From: Desulfobacteraceae bacterium
Lineage (GTDB): Bacteria > Desulfobacterota > Desulfobacteria > Desulfobacterales > SKZT01
Reading direction: 5' to 3'
NCBI GenBank assembly: GCA_011389745.1
Contig: JAABTQ010000009.1
Location: forward strand, 1 to 64,000
DNA: 64,000 nt
Numbering within the stretch: the stretch's first letter is position 1; every line of letters starts with the position of its first letter. The translations under genes were made by a program, and so were the position numbers. The notes under the pieces are model-generated. The model saw nothing but the letters and a program-made list of their open reading frames with translations, searched no databases and was not told where the DNA came from. This document shows positions 7,883 to 16,893 of this stretch, in pieces.

Positions 7883-8713
7883 ATGATAAATAAAATTATT
7901 TCAGGGGGTCAGACCGGAGTCGATCGTGCGGCATTGGATTTTGCCATTAAATTCGACATTCCCCATGGCGGGTGGATTATTAAGGGCCGTATCGCCGAGG
8001 ATGGTGTTCTTGAAGAACGATATAAACTTCAGGAAATTCCTGAGTCCAGTTATCCCAGACGAACATTAAAAAATATTTTGGAATCGGACGGAACTCTGAT
8101 TATCTCACACGGCCCATTGACCGGGGGGTCGGATTATACTAGAAAAATGGCTGTATCCCGCAATAGACCATGTATTCATATCGACTTGAACCAGATGAGT
8201 TCGTTTCAAGCTGCCGAAAATATTCGCACCTGGATTTTTGATAATAAAATTGAAATCTTAAATGTGGGTGGCCCGAGAGGTAGCAAAGATCCCAATATCT
8301 ATAAAGATGTTTTGGATATTCTTGAAACCGCTTTTTATTTGGATATTATCGATACCAATATGCCTCATGTGGATGTCCCATCAGGTCGTTTTCGAGAAAA
8401 ATACACACTCCCGCGGATTCCTAAAACCATTGACCAGGCAGCTGAAATGTTTATCTCAGGCCTTTCTTTTAGCGATAGAACCAAAATTGCCAACCTTTCG
8501 CCATCCAAACTGAAAAGCCTGGCGCAATCCATGAGCGGGGAAATTATTTCCCGTTTTTCCATAGGTGAGCATAACCCGGATTTAATGTCCGCATGCCGGG
8601 AAGCCGCAGAAGGCGATTCTGATGATCAGAATGTTGCAGTGGAAATCATCATGGGACGGGTCTGGGAAAAACTTGGGCAAAAAAGAAATGTATTAAAGGT
8701 TGTAAAATCATAG
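7883..8713 (+). CDS. Circularly permuted YpsA-type SLOG protein with C-terminal extension
   Basis: The first 150 or so residues carry ISGGQTGVDRAALDFA, HGGWIIKGRIAEDG, YPRRTLKNILESDGTLI and LTGGSDYT. These are the hallmarks of the family once called putative molybdenum carrier proteins (cpYpsA). SLOG folds bind nucleotides or nucleotide-derived signals, but the cellular role of this family is not known. The remaining 110 residues or so form an alpha-helical domain I do not recognise. The ATG at 7883 is preferred to an in-frame TTG at 7877; neither has a strong ribosome site. It starts 10 nt after aroB and so is likely cotranscribed with the shikimate genes. Confidence 0.75.
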   Translation: MINKIISGGQTGVDRAALDFAIKFDIPHGGWIIKGRIAEDGVLEERYKLQEIPESSYPRRTLKNILESDGTLIISHGPLTGGSDYTRKMAVSRNRPCIHIDLNQMSSFQAAENIRTWIFDNKIEILNVGGPRGSKDPNIYKDVLDILETAFYLDIIDTNMPHVDVPSGRFREKYTLPRIPKTIDQAAEMFISGLSFSDRTKIANLSPSKLKSLAQSMSGEIISRFSIGEHNPDLMSACREAAEGDSDDQNVAVEIIMGRVWEKLGQKRNVLKVVKS

Positions 8714-8741
8714 AGGGTGGTACTGACTGGACAGTTAAATT

Positions 8742-9932
8742 TTATGGCATTGCTCCGATCAAAAGATCGCAAATGCCGTCATGAAAGCGCATTCCTGATG
8801 GAGTAAGTTTGCAAAAGGTATCAGATAAGGTCAGGTAGCCCTTTTCCTTGAGATTTTTTAACGGGATTGAAAAACTGTTGGAAAATACAGGCCCAAATTT
8901 TTTTTCAAACCGTTTAAGATCGATTCCTTCTTTGGTTCTCAGCCCCAAAAAAACCGATTCTATCATTTCCTGTTCCATAGTCAGAGTCTCTTTATCGGCA
9001 ATTGGGGAAATTCCGGATTGAATGGCGCGGATATATTGATCAACGGATTTAACATTCCAAAAACGCACTGGATGCAAATAAGAGTGGGCGGAGGGGCCTA
9101 AACCGATATACGGGGCAAAGGTCCAGTATTTTTGATTGTGTCTGGACCGGTAAAATTCTTTAATTTCTGAATCTGTCCTGGAAAAATTAGAAATTTCATA
9201 GGGAATATAACCGTGCGCGGATAAAAATTCCCATGTAAAAGTAAAAAGTTTCCCGGAAAGGTTTTCATCAGGAGGGAGAATAAAGCCGTTTTTTCTTGCT
9301 TTGTAAAAAGGAGTTTTTCGCTCATAGGAGAGCATGTAACAGGAGAGATGTTCGGGGTGAAAACACAACGCTTTTTGGAGGTCGTTTTCCCAGTCCTTGA
9401 GATTTTGGTCGGAAAGGCCATAGATCAGGTCGATGCCTATATTTGAAAAACCGGCATTCCTGGCCGATATTAGCGCTGTGCATGCGTCTCGGGCAGAGTG
9501 AATTCGTCCTAAAAATCCCAGGTTTTGGTTTTGAAACGATTGAACTCCGATATTGAGCCTGTTGATTCCGGCATCGATATATCCATGAAAATTTTTAGCT
9601 CCGGCTGTGCCTGGATTGATTTCCATTGTAATTTCGATGCCTTGTCGGATCGTAAAATGTTTAAAAAGTCTGCTGAGTATTGAAAAGATTTCTTCGGGCG
9701 AGAGCAGCGAAGGTGTACCTCCCCCAAAATAGATGGTGTCGATCGGCAAAGAAAACCCATGGTGGCTGTCAATTTCCCTGAATAAGGCATTGATAAACTT
9801 TTCTTTTAAAGACAGGTCGGTTGTGGAATAAAAGTTACAATATGGACATTTTTTTAAGCAAAAGGGAATATGGATATAAATGCCGGCCGGAGCACATTTT
9901 TTATTCGGATGCTCCGAATCATGGCATGGCAT
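8742..9932 (-). CDS. hemW: Radical SAM heme chaperone HemW
   Basis: A 396-residue radical SAM protein. The cluster motif is CLKKCPYCNF, the CxxxCxxC triad with the extra F/Y-C signature of HemN/HemW. It is followed by IYFGGGTPSLL, GINRLNIGVQSFQ and IDLIYGL. The C-terminal HemN-type region (YEISNFSR, YWTFAPYIGLGPSAHSY) is present. Coproporphyrinogen oxidase HemN proper is longer at the N-terminus; the gene lacks that, which supports the heme-chaperone assignment. It overlaps the end of korC by 14 nt, the last gene of a kor operon. Confidence 0.88.
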   Translation of the reverse strand: MPCHDSEHPNKKCAPAGIYIHIPFCLKKCPYCNFYSTTDLSLKEKFINALFREIDSHHGFSLPIDTIYFGGGTPSLLSPEEIFSILSRLFKHFTIRQGIEITMEINPGTAGAKNFHGYIDAGINRLNIGVQSFQNQNLGFLGRIHSARDACTALISARNAGFSNIGIDLIYGLSDQNLKDWENDLQKALCFHPEHLSCYMLSYERKTPFYKARKNGFILPPDENLSGKLFTFTWEFLSAHGYIPYEISNFSRTDSEIKEFYRSRHNQKYWTFAPYIGLGPSAHSYLHPVRFWNVKSVDQYIRAIQSGISPIADKETLTMEQEMIESVFLGLRTKEGIDLKRFEKKFGPVFSNSFSIPLKNLKEKGYLTLSDTFCKLTPSGMRFHDGICDLLIGAMP

Positions 9933-10467
9933 AATCTTTCACCATGTCCATCCCGATATCCAGTGCTTTTTGATTTATCTCGAAAAAGTCGGGGTTTATC
10001 CTGGATTGAAGTGTTTTCATAATGGACTCGGGTTTGACCAGCCTTGTTATTCCAATGACTGCGCCCAGCATGCAAATGTTTAAAACGATCGGTTTTCCGA
10101 TTTCCGTCATGACTCTTTCGTAAATAGGAAGTTCCCGCTGCATGGCGTCGACTTTTCTAGAAGTTGTCACATAGTGGTTGTCAACGATCAAAATTCCGCC
10201 GGGACGTGTGATGGTGTAAAATTTGTTGTAAGCTTCCTGGGTAAGGCAAACCAGGACGTTAGGCTGGGTAACTTTGGGAAAGTAAATATCGGATTCACTG
10301 ATAATGACATCACTTCGTGTAGCACCTCCCCTGGCTTCGGGACCATAGGACTGTGACTGAGTTGCGATAAGCCCTTCATGAAGCACCGCAGCTTCGGCCA
10401 ATATAACGGCTGCTGTGATCACACCCTGTCCGCCCGAACCTGAAAAAACCAATCTGCATCTTTCCAT
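9919..10467 (-). CDS. korC: 2-oxoacid:ferredoxin oxidoreductase, gamma subunit
   Basis: A 182-residue gamma subunit of the pyruvate/2-oxoglutarate ferredoxin oxidoreductase family. It begins with FSGSGGQGVITAAVILAEAA, the GxGGQGV signature, followed by SYGPEARGGA. It works with KorA and KorB in CoA-dependent oxidation of a 2-oxoacid. GAGGT precedes the ATG. It starts 5 nt after korB, and hemW overlaps its 3' end. Confidence 0.9.
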   Translation of the reverse strand: MERCRLVFSGSGGQGVITAAVILAEAAVLHEGLIATQSQSYGPEARGGATRSDVIISESDIYFPKVTQPNVLVCLTQEAYNKFYTITRPGGILIVDNHYVTTSRKVDAMQRELPIYERVMTEIGKPIVLNICMLGAVIGITRLVKPESIMKTLQSRINPDFFEINQKALDIGMDMVKDYAMP

Positions 10468-10472
10468 TGTGG

Positions 10473-11276
10473 TTACCTCTTTTTCATCGCCCTTTCAATA
10501 ACCTTGTCATATTCACGGGTATATTCCGGCAGATCTTTTTGCACAAAAATTCCCCTTTCAATCAGCCCGGGTGATTCCAGTTTGGCTTTGGAACCGACAG
10601 GTGTTGTATTATCCTTGAAAGATTTCACCATATCCACGGCGCTTCCTGCTTTGTTTTTCCGTCCGAAATAAGTAGGACACTGTGTCAGAACTTCAATGAC
10701 GGAAAACCCTTCCCTTAAAATAGCTTCTTTAAAAAGTTCCGACATCTGTTTTACATGGTAAGTGGTGGTGCGGGCCACAAAAGTCGCCCCGGCGGCTTTT
10801 GCCAATTCGACCACGTCAAAAGCATGGTCTATATTTATAAAAGGGGCGGTGGTGGCAAGTGTTCCGTAGCCGGAAAGAGGAGAATACTGGCCTCCGGTCA
10901 TACCATAAATACGGTTGTTCATCACGATGGCGGTGATATCGATATTTCGACGGGCGGCATGGATAAAATGGTTTCCGCCTATAGCCAAAGCGTCGCCATC
11001 ACCCATGGGGACAATCAAATTCAGTTCCGGACGACTCATCTTCACACCCGTGGCAAAGGCCAGGGCCCGCCCGTGAATGGTGTGAAGCGTGTGAACATCG
11101 ACATAACCCGAGATACGGGCGGAACATCCGATTCCGGATACCATCACAATTTCATTTTTGCTTATGGCTAAATCTTCAAATGCCCGCAGCAATGCATTCA
11201 ACACCATGCCGTGACCGCAGCCGGGGCACCAGATATGAGGAAAAAATCTTTCGCGTATGTAATCTTTAATTGCCAT
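10473..11276 (-). CDS. korB: 2-oxoacid:ferredoxin oxidoreductase, beta (TPP-binding) subunit
   Basis: A 267-residue thiamine-diphosphate-binding subunit. CPGCGHGMVLNALLRA at the N-terminus and HTIHGRALAFATGVK, MGDGDALAIGGNH and NNRIYGMTGGQYSP are the family's substrate, TPP and metal motifs. The substrate is probably 2-oxoglutarate, judging by the KorABCD layout, but other 2-oxoacids cannot be excluded from sequence alone. It is 3 nt after korA. Confidence 0.9.
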   Translation of the reverse strand: MAIKDYIRERFFPHIWCPGCGHGMVLNALLRAFEDLAISKNEIVMVSGIGCSARISGYVDVHTLHTIHGRALAFATGVKMSRPELNLIVPMGDGDALAIGGNHFIHAARRNIDITAIVMNNRIYGMTGGQYSPLSGYGTLATTAPFINIDHAFDVVELAKAAGATFVARTTTYHVKQMSELFKEAILREGFSVIEVLTQCPTYFGRKNKAGSAVDMVKSFKDNTTPVGSKAKLESPGLIERGIFVQKDLPEYTREYDKVIERAMKKR

Positions 11277-11279
11277 AGG

Positions 11280-12428
11280 TTAAACACCTCTTCCCTGAAT
11301 GAGCCTCAGCATGTTTTTAATATCCGTTGGAGTGATAAAGACACCATCCACGCGATTTGCAAGAAAAACACGTTCCGGGTGGTCGACGGCAATTTTAACC
11401 TGACGGTACAACTGCCCAAGATTCATTTCAGTGACCACGACCAGTTCAGCATTTTTGCATTTTTCGCGAATCAGATCTCCATGAAAAGGCCACAGGGTTT
11501 GCAGTTCAAGAAGTCCGATGTATTCACCTCTTTTTCTTCGATTTAACACATGATGAAGCGCAGACCTTGCAGTGCTGCCATAAGAGATCAGGATTGTCCT
11601 GGCGTCTTCGATAAAATATTCCTTATATTGTGTGATGGTATGCACATTGTTTCGAATTTTATCCGTAAGATGGTGAATCAGACCATCGACCACGGCGGGA
11701 TTTTCAGAGGGAAATCCCCACATGTCATGGTAAAGGCCCGTGACGTTATATCGATGTACGCCACCGAAATCCGACATGGGAAGACGGCCGTCTTCCCTGG
11801 GAAGGTATGGATGGTAATCCACCCCCCCTTTTACAGAAGTTCTCAATCGTTCCACAAGTGGGATTTCATCTTTTTCCGGTACGATTAAACGTTCCCGGGT
11901 ATGCCCCATGACCTCGTCAAAAAGTAGGATTACCGGAGTCCGGTAGGTTTCCGCCACATTAAAGGCCTCGATGGTGATATTAAAAACATCCTGATTGTTT
12001 GAAGCGGTCATGACCACAATGGCATGATCACCATGGGTTCCCCAGCGTGACTGCATCACGTCTCCCTGGGCTCCGCGTGTAGCAAGTCCGGTGGAGGGCC
12101 CTCCCCGCTGAACATTGGCAATAACGCAGGGAATCTCAGCCATGATCGCATATCCTAAGGCTTCCTGCATGAGCGAAAATCCTGGTCCGGAGGTAGCGGT
12201 CATGACTTTACTGCCGGTCAGGGAAGCTCCGATAATGGCGCACATAGAGCCGATTTCATCTTCCATCTGAATGAATTTCCCGCCGATTTGCGGAAGTCTG
12301 TATGCCAGAGATTCGGCTATCTCTGTGGATGGAGTGATCGGGTACCCTGCAAAAAATTTAAGCCCAGCATACAGGGCTCCTTCAACGCAGGCCTCGTTTC
12401 CTTGGACAAATTTTAAAGTGCCATTCAT
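11280..12428 (-). CDS. korA: 2-oxoacid:ferredoxin oxidoreductase, alpha subunit
   Basis: A 382-residue alpha subunit. It starts with the pyrimidine-binding region FAGYPITPSTEIAE, then EDEIGSMCAIIGASLTGSK, TATSGPGFSLMQEALGYA and QRGGPSTGLATRGAQGD, all characteristic of KorA. It oxidises a 2-oxoacid with ferredoxin as acceptor, or runs in reverse for carbon fixation in anaerobes. It follows the ferredoxin subunit korD by 58 nt. The ribosome site before the ATG is weak. Confidence 0.92.
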   Translation of the reverse strand: MNGTLKFVQGNEACVEGALYAGLKFFAGYPITPSTEIAESLAYRLPQIGGKFIQMEDEIGSMCAIIGASLTGSKVMTATSGPGFSLMQEALGYAIMAEIPCVIANVQRGGPSTGLATRGAQGDVMQSRWGTHGDHAIVVMTASNNQDVFNITIEAFNVAETYRTPVILLFDEVMGHTRERLIVPEKDEIPLVERLRTSVKGGVDYHPYLPREDGRLPMSDFGGVHRYNVTGLYHDMWGFPSENPAVVDGLIHHLTDKIRNNVHTITQYKEYFIEDARTILISYGSTARSALHHVLNRRKRGEYIGLLELQTLWPFHGDLIREKCKNAELVVVTEMNLGQLYRQVKIAVDHPERVFLANRVDGVFITPTDIKNMLRLIQGRGV

Positions 12429-12486
12429 AACGTTGGTCCGTTGGAGTTTATTGATTTAAATGATTAGGACTCATCATTTCAGGATT

Positions 12487-12693
12487 TTAAAGCTCGGTTT
12501 CAATTTCTATTGCCAGATCCGGACAACGAAGTTCGCAAAGTTTGCAGCAAATACAGTTAGTAAAGTGCACTGCAACAACCTTGTCCTGCTTATCGAGTTC
12601 CAGAACTTTTTTAGGACAAAACTCAACACAAATGCCGCATCCTTTGCACCAGTCACGATTGATATGATGCTCTTTTAATTTTGGCTTGGCCAT
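12487..12693 (-). CDS. korD: 2-oxoacid:ferredoxin oxidoreductase, ferredoxin-like delta subunit
   Basis: A 68-residue protein with two [4Fe-4S] motifs, CKGCGICVEFCPKKVL and CICCKLCELRCPDLAI. It passes electrons between the KorABC core and free ferredoxin. The inner ATG at 12693 (MAKPKLKE) is chosen because it has AGGA upstream and matches the usual short length. It is the first gene of korD-korA-korB-korC-hemW. Confidence 0.9.
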   Translation of the reverse strand: MAKPKLKEHHINRDWCKGCGICVEFCPKKVLELDKQDKVVAVHFTNCICCKLCELRCPDLAIEIETEL

Positions 12694-12775
12694 TACAGGT
12701 GATCCTTTTTTCGAAAATAATCGCAAATATTGATTAGATAATTAAAATTGTTATTGCGATTGTCAAGAAAAATCC

Positions 12776-13585
12776 TTAATGATTTCTTACCACTCGGGTG
12801 CCGGCAATTCTGTCATGAAGGGTTCTTTTTTCAATATCGAATATGGCCATCAGGTATCCGATGCAAAAAATGAGACTGCTGATAATTTCGGCAAAGTACC
12901 GATAGCATGCTTGAGAATAGTTTACTTTTCCGCCATTAGGGGTAACCACTTTTAGATGACAGGCCATTTTCCCGGGTGTAGCCGAGTATTTTCCTAAAAA
13001 ATAAGTGGTGTAAGATACTGCAATAAGCAGTTGAAAAAGATTTGCTAAAACAGGAAAAGTCATGGAAACTTCCGGATCATAGGTTGGTGAAAAAAAAAGG
13101 CCCAGAAAGGAAGATACGAGTATACCAATGGTCCATAGAATAAAAATGTCGATGATTTTTGCACCGGCTCGCGGCCAAAAATCCGCATATTGCAAACCCC
13201 CTGTCTCAATTTTTGGGGTCTCTTCGGGTTTTTCACCCAACAGCGCTTTACATGAGGGGCAGATCCACTGATTCTGGTAAAAAATCATTTCCTGCCTATC
13301 GAATTCATTACCACATTGAGAGCAGTATGTTAATTTTTCCACTGATTCATATTCGGTTTCTATTTCTTCAACAGTCGTCACTTCTTTATGATTTTCAGTT
13401 TCGGCCTTTTCTTCGGGGTCGGCCACTTTGGCAATTGTGACTTCCGATAAGGGTTTCCACTCTTTCATGCCGGAACACCAAACCAGTGTGTCCGGCATGA
13501 TGGTGCCTTTTTCGATCAGACCTTGAAATTCTTTTTCCTCAATGGGCCCAAAAGGCTTTTTTCTTTCAGCATAATACCATTTCAT
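12776..13585 (-). CDS. GYF-like/zinc-ribbon/RDD membrane protein
   Basis: A 269-residue protein of three parts. Residues 1-50 form a GYF_2-like domain (MKWYYAERKKPFGPIEEKEF, with WCSGMKEWKPLSEV). An acidic linker and a zinc ribbon follow at about residues 90-125, with YCSQCGNEF and CPSCKALL. The C-terminal part is an RDD domain with about three membrane helices (AGAKIIDIFILWTIGIL, TPGKMACHLKVV, LHDRIAGTRVV). RDD proteins are thought to be transporters or membrane scaffolds; the substrate is unknown. AAGGAGA precedes the ATG. It stands alone between korD and the DUF1178 gene. Confidence 0.75.
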   Translation of the reverse strand: MKWYYAERKKPFGPIEEKEFQGLIEKGTIMPDTLVWCSGMKEWKPLSEVTIAKVADPEEKAETENHKEVTTVEEIETEYESVEKLTYCSQCGNEFDRQEMIFYQNQWICPSCKALLGEKPEETPKIETGGLQYADFWPRAGAKIIDIFILWTIGILVSSFLGLFFSPTYDPEVSMTFPVLANLFQLLIAVSYTTYFLGKYSATPGKMACHLKVVTPNGGKVNYSQACYRYFAEIISSLIFCIGYLMAIFDIEKRTLHDRIAGTRVVRNH

Positions 13586-13781
13586 ATATATTTCTCTCCT
13601 TGTATTTTTGAGCAGGGTCTTTTTTGAGCCTATAAAGGTGAGGGCCTTTGAAAGTTGCAGAAAGCGAGTTTGGCTCTTTTATAACAGCATATCCAATTGT
13701 GCTGAGTGAAATCCAATGAAACATCGGGGTTTACTTTCAGAATGGAAGTTGGTTGTAATCCTGAAAAATCATTATGCACTC

Positions 13782-14201
13782 TCAACCATCATGATCCGAT
13801 GTGGCAGTCATGGGGATCTTCATGAATTTGACACCTTCTTTGCGTAATATTTTTTCTTCCTCATCGGAACTTACACCTCGGATATTTCTTGGCTCCGAGA
13901 CTCCATATTGGATTTTTAAAGCCTCTTTGGCGAAGTTACTACCTACATTGTCAAAATTTTTATCAAAAAACTCCATGATCTGTTTTTCGAGTTGCGCAGT
14001 TACATTTTTTTGTTCAGGATAGTCTTTATTGGGTTGCGAAGACTTTATGGCAAATGTGGAAGGTATTCTGGAAATATCGGTACTATCGCAGAATGGACAC
14101 GAAATAAGCCCTTTCTCTTTCTGATTTTCGTAGCTTGCCCGATCATCAAACCAGCCTTCGAACGTATGTCCCTTGCTGCAACTCAAATCATAGACGATCA
14201 T
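13782..14201 (-). CDS. DUF1178 family protein
   Basis: A 139-residue protein that starts MIVYDLSCSKGHTFEGWF, with CPFCDS about 30 residues later. The two Cys pairs probably bind zinc. This start and the central stretch ending VGSNFAKEA are diagnostic of DUF1178, a widespread proteobacterial family of unknown function. GGGA precedes the ATG. It is divergent from the SH3 gene at 14392. Confidence 0.82.
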   Translation of the reverse strand: MIVYDLSCSKGHTFEGWFDDRASYENQKEKGLISCPFCDSTDISRIPSTFAIKSSQPNKDYPEQKNVTAQLEKQIMEFFDKNFDNVGSNFAKEALKIQYGVSEPRNIRGVSSDEEEKILRKEGVKFMKIPMTATSDHDG

Positions 14202-14391
14202 AACTATTCCCTGTTTTCAACACCTGAATAAGTAGGTGAAGTCATAAAAAATGAACATAAATCTGATAAACAGATTAACATGATTATAGTAAATTTTAAA
14301 GAAATTATTGACAGAATCAGTCTTTGACCCCAATATAGCATCTCTTGAAAGGTTGGAAACAAATTAACTATTCTTTGATGGAGTTTTTCCT

Positions 14392-15054
14392 ATGAAAATA
14401 ATGAATCCTATCGGACTTTTGGTGACATTATTGATTTTGGTTTTTTCGCACACAGCCCAGGCTGAAACAAAATATGTGGTTGAGCATATTCAAGTCAATG
14501 CGAGAACCGGAAGCAGCGTTGAACACAAAATTGTTACCATGCTGGAATCAGGACAAAAGGTTCAGGTCGTGGAAGTCGATAAGGATTGGTCACGAATTAA
14601 ACTTGCGGATGGCCGGGAAGGATGGATTTTATCAAGATTTCTGACAAGCTCGGAACCTAGAAAATTGGTTTTGGAAAGGTTGCAGAAACAATATGATGAA
14701 CTCTATGATCAGATGCCGGTATTAACAGAAGAAAATATTTTTTTAAAAGAGGAAAACCAGATATTGAAATCCGAGTTGGATTCAAATAAAGAAGCCCTTG
14801 ATGAAATAACAAAAAATTATCAGGAGTTAAAACAGGATTCATCGGAGATTATTGAATTAAAAACCAGTGAAGAGGAGACCAGATTAAAGTTGCAGGAAGT
14901 AACATCAATAGCTGAAAATTTGGAGAAAGAAGCTTCCGGGCTTCGAAATCAGCAAAATATCCGGTGGTTTCTTGCAGGATCGGGTGTTCTTTTTTTAGGC
15001 TTTTTAATGGGTTCGATCAGCAAGCGAAAGCGTCGTCGGTCATCGCTGCTTTAA
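14392..15054 (+). CDS. SH3-domain, coiled-coil, membrane-anchored protein (TIGR04211-like)
   Basis: A 220-residue envelope protein. It has a signal peptide ending at TAQA (about residue 24), then a bacterial SH3 domain (VNARTGSSVEHKIVTML, GREGWILSRFL) to about residue 88. A long coiled coil follows to about residue 185. One C-terminal membrane helix (FLAGSGVLFLGFLMGSI) and a basic tail KRKRRR end the protein. The layout is that of YgiM-like proteins. The SH3 domain probably binds cell wall; the exact role is unknown. It lies 20 nt before nadB. Confidence 0.78.
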   Translation: MKIMNPIGLLVTLLILVFSHTAQAETKYVVEHIQVNARTGSSVEHKIVTMLESGQKVQVVEVDKDWSRIKLADGREGWILSRFLTSSEPRKLVLERLQKQYDELYDQMPVLTEENIFLKEENQILKSELDSNKEALDEITKNYQELKQDSSEIIELKTSEEETRLKLQEVTSIAENLEKEASGLRNQQNIRWFLAGSGVLFLGFLMGSISKRKRRRSSLL

Positions 15055-15074
15055 AAATTTTAAGGGCTTATTCC

Positions 15075-16715
15075 ATGAAGGTAAAAACAGATTTTTTAAT
15101 TATAGGCAGCGGGGTAGCAGGCCTTACCTTTGCTTTGAAGGTGGCGGATCATGGGTCGGTCACCATTGTTACCAAAAAAGGCGTTATGGACACGAACACT
15201 GCCCAGGCACAGGGTGGGATTGCATCGGTTTTTGGAAAGCTCGACTCGTTTGATCTTCATATTCGGGACACGCTTGTAGCTGGCGACGGTTTGTGTAATC
15301 GGGAAGTGGTTGAGATAGTGGTTCGAAATGGTCCCGAGCGGATTCGCGAACTTATTGACATGGGCGTGCGGTTTAATCTGGCTGAAATACAGCGCGACAA
15401 GGATGAGGAGTTGAATTTAGACCTTGGTCGGGAAGGTGGCCATTCACAAAAGCGAATTATCCATGCCGAGGATATGACAGGAAGAGAACTGGAGCGAGTT
15501 CTGGTTGACCATGTCAAAAGACATCCAAATATCAAGCTCTACGAAAATCACATTGCCATTGATCTTATTACGTTTTCAACTCGCCTGAAGCGAGGGCAGA
15601 TCACCACCACTCACGAGGATTTTTGTTGCGGAGCATATGTTCTGGATCGTGATACCAACCAGGTAAAGACATTCGCTGCGGAAATCACCCTTCTTGCCAC
15701 CGGGGGGTCCGGCAAGGTTTATCTTTATACGAGCAATCCGGATATTGCCGCCGGCGACGGTATTGCCATGGCATATCGTGCCGGCGCGACAGTGGCCAAC
15801 CTTGAGTTTGTGCAGTTTCATCCCACATGCCTCTATCATCCGGACGCCAAGAATTTTCTGATTTCCGAGGCTGTACGCGGAGAGGGAGCTACTCTTATTG
15901 ACTCGGCAGGAAATGCCTTTATGGAAAAATACGACCCGTTAAAGGACCTGGCGTGTCGTGATGTTGTTGCACGTGCTATTGATCATGAACTTAAAAAAAG
16001 TGGCCATGACTCGGTATTTTTAGATATTTCAAATAAGGATTCTGAGTTTGTTAAAAAGCGGTTTCCCAACCTGTACAAGCAATGTCTGTCATTCGGTATT
16101 GATATGACCAGAGAGCCCATTCCTGTAGTGCCGGCAGCGCATTATATGTGTGGCGGGGTCGTTACCGATATTTTCGGCAGAACGGATATTAAAAAATTAT
16201 ATGCCGTGGGAGAAACCGCATGCACGGGCCTTCACGGGGCTAATCGTCTGGCCAGCAATTCTCTTATTGAAGCATTGGTCTATGCTCATAAAGCATCAAA
16301 ACAGGCGGTTGTTGAAATGAATACCTCGGATTTTAAGCCGACGCCGGAACTTTTTCTTTGGGATGAAGTGGGTACTTCCGACAGTGATGAATTGATTATG
16401 GTCTCTCACAATTGGGACGAAATCAGGCGTTTCATGTGGAATTATGTGGGTATTGTTCGATCCAACAAACGACTTGAAAGAGCATGGAGGAGAATCGAAA
16501 TCATTCAGAAGGAAATTCAGGATTACTACTGGAATTTTAAGGTGACTCCGGACCTGATCGAATTGCGAAACCTTGCCATGGTGGCTGAACTTATTGTTCG
16601 ATGTGCCATGCATCGAAAAGAAAGCCGCGGCCTTCACTACAATATCGAATATCCCCACCGCGATGATAAACGTTGGCAAAAAGATACGGTTGTCAGACGG
16701 CCTTTCCTGGGGTAG
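15075..16715 (+). CDS. nadB: L-aspartate oxidase
   Basis: FAD enzyme that oxidises L-aspartate to iminoaspartate, the first step of NAD synthesis; fumarate can serve as acceptor in anaerobes. The protein has 546 residues. The dinucleotide motif GSGVAGLTFALKVADHG is at the N-terminus. DTNTAQAQGGIASV, the EGGHSQKRI-type active-site segment (GREGGHSQKRIIHAED), MCGGVVTDIFGRT and GANRLASNSLIEAL are all present. The ATG at 15075 matches known NadB starts; a longer frame upstream overlaps the SH3 gene and is rejected. nadA and nadC are not nearby. Confidence 0.93.
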   Translation: MKVKTDFLIIGSGVAGLTFALKVADHGSVTIVTKKGVMDTNTAQAQGGIASVFGKLDSFDLHIRDTLVAGDGLCNREVVEIVVRNGPERIRELIDMGVRFNLAEIQRDKDEELNLDLGREGGHSQKRIIHAEDMTGRELERVLVDHVKRHPNIKLYENHIAIDLITFSTRLKRGQITTTHEDFCCGAYVLDRDTNQVKTFAAEITLLATGGSGKVYLYTSNPDIAAGDGIAMAYRAGATVANLEFVQFHPTCLYHPDAKNFLISEAVRGEGATLIDSAGNAFMEKYDPLKDLACRDVVARAIDHELKKSGHDSVFLDISNKDSEFVKKRFPNLYKQCLSFGIDMTREPIPVVPAAHYMCGGVVTDIFGRTDIKKLYAVGETACTGLHGANRLASNSLIEALVYAHKASKQAVVEMNTSDFKPTPELFLWDEVGTSDSDELIMVSHNWDEIRRFMWNYVGIVRSNKRLERAWRRIEIIQKEIQDYYWNFKVTPDLIELRNLAMVAELIVRCAMHRKESRGLHYNIEYPHRDDKRWQKDTVVRRPFLG

Positions 16716-16771
16716 GCACATGCCATGTTTTCTTTATCGGTGTTTGAATTGGGAATGATTCAGCATTGACA

Positions 16772-16824
16772 AGCCTCGTTTTTGGTTTATTTTAGTCCAA
16801 ACTATATTGACGAGGCTGTTTTTT
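16772..16824 (+). terminator. Intrinsic terminator after nadB
   Basis: AGCCTCGT (16772-16779) pairs with ACGAGGCT (16810-16817), and an inner TTTGG/CCAAA stem lies inside the loop. T6 follows at 16819-16824. It closes the nadB transcript and separates it from dnaJ. Confidence 0.7.
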
Positions 16825-16893
16825 GAGCATTTTAATTGATTTTTCAAAAAGATCAGAATTAACATTACAGGATTAACATTTTAGAGATATTTT

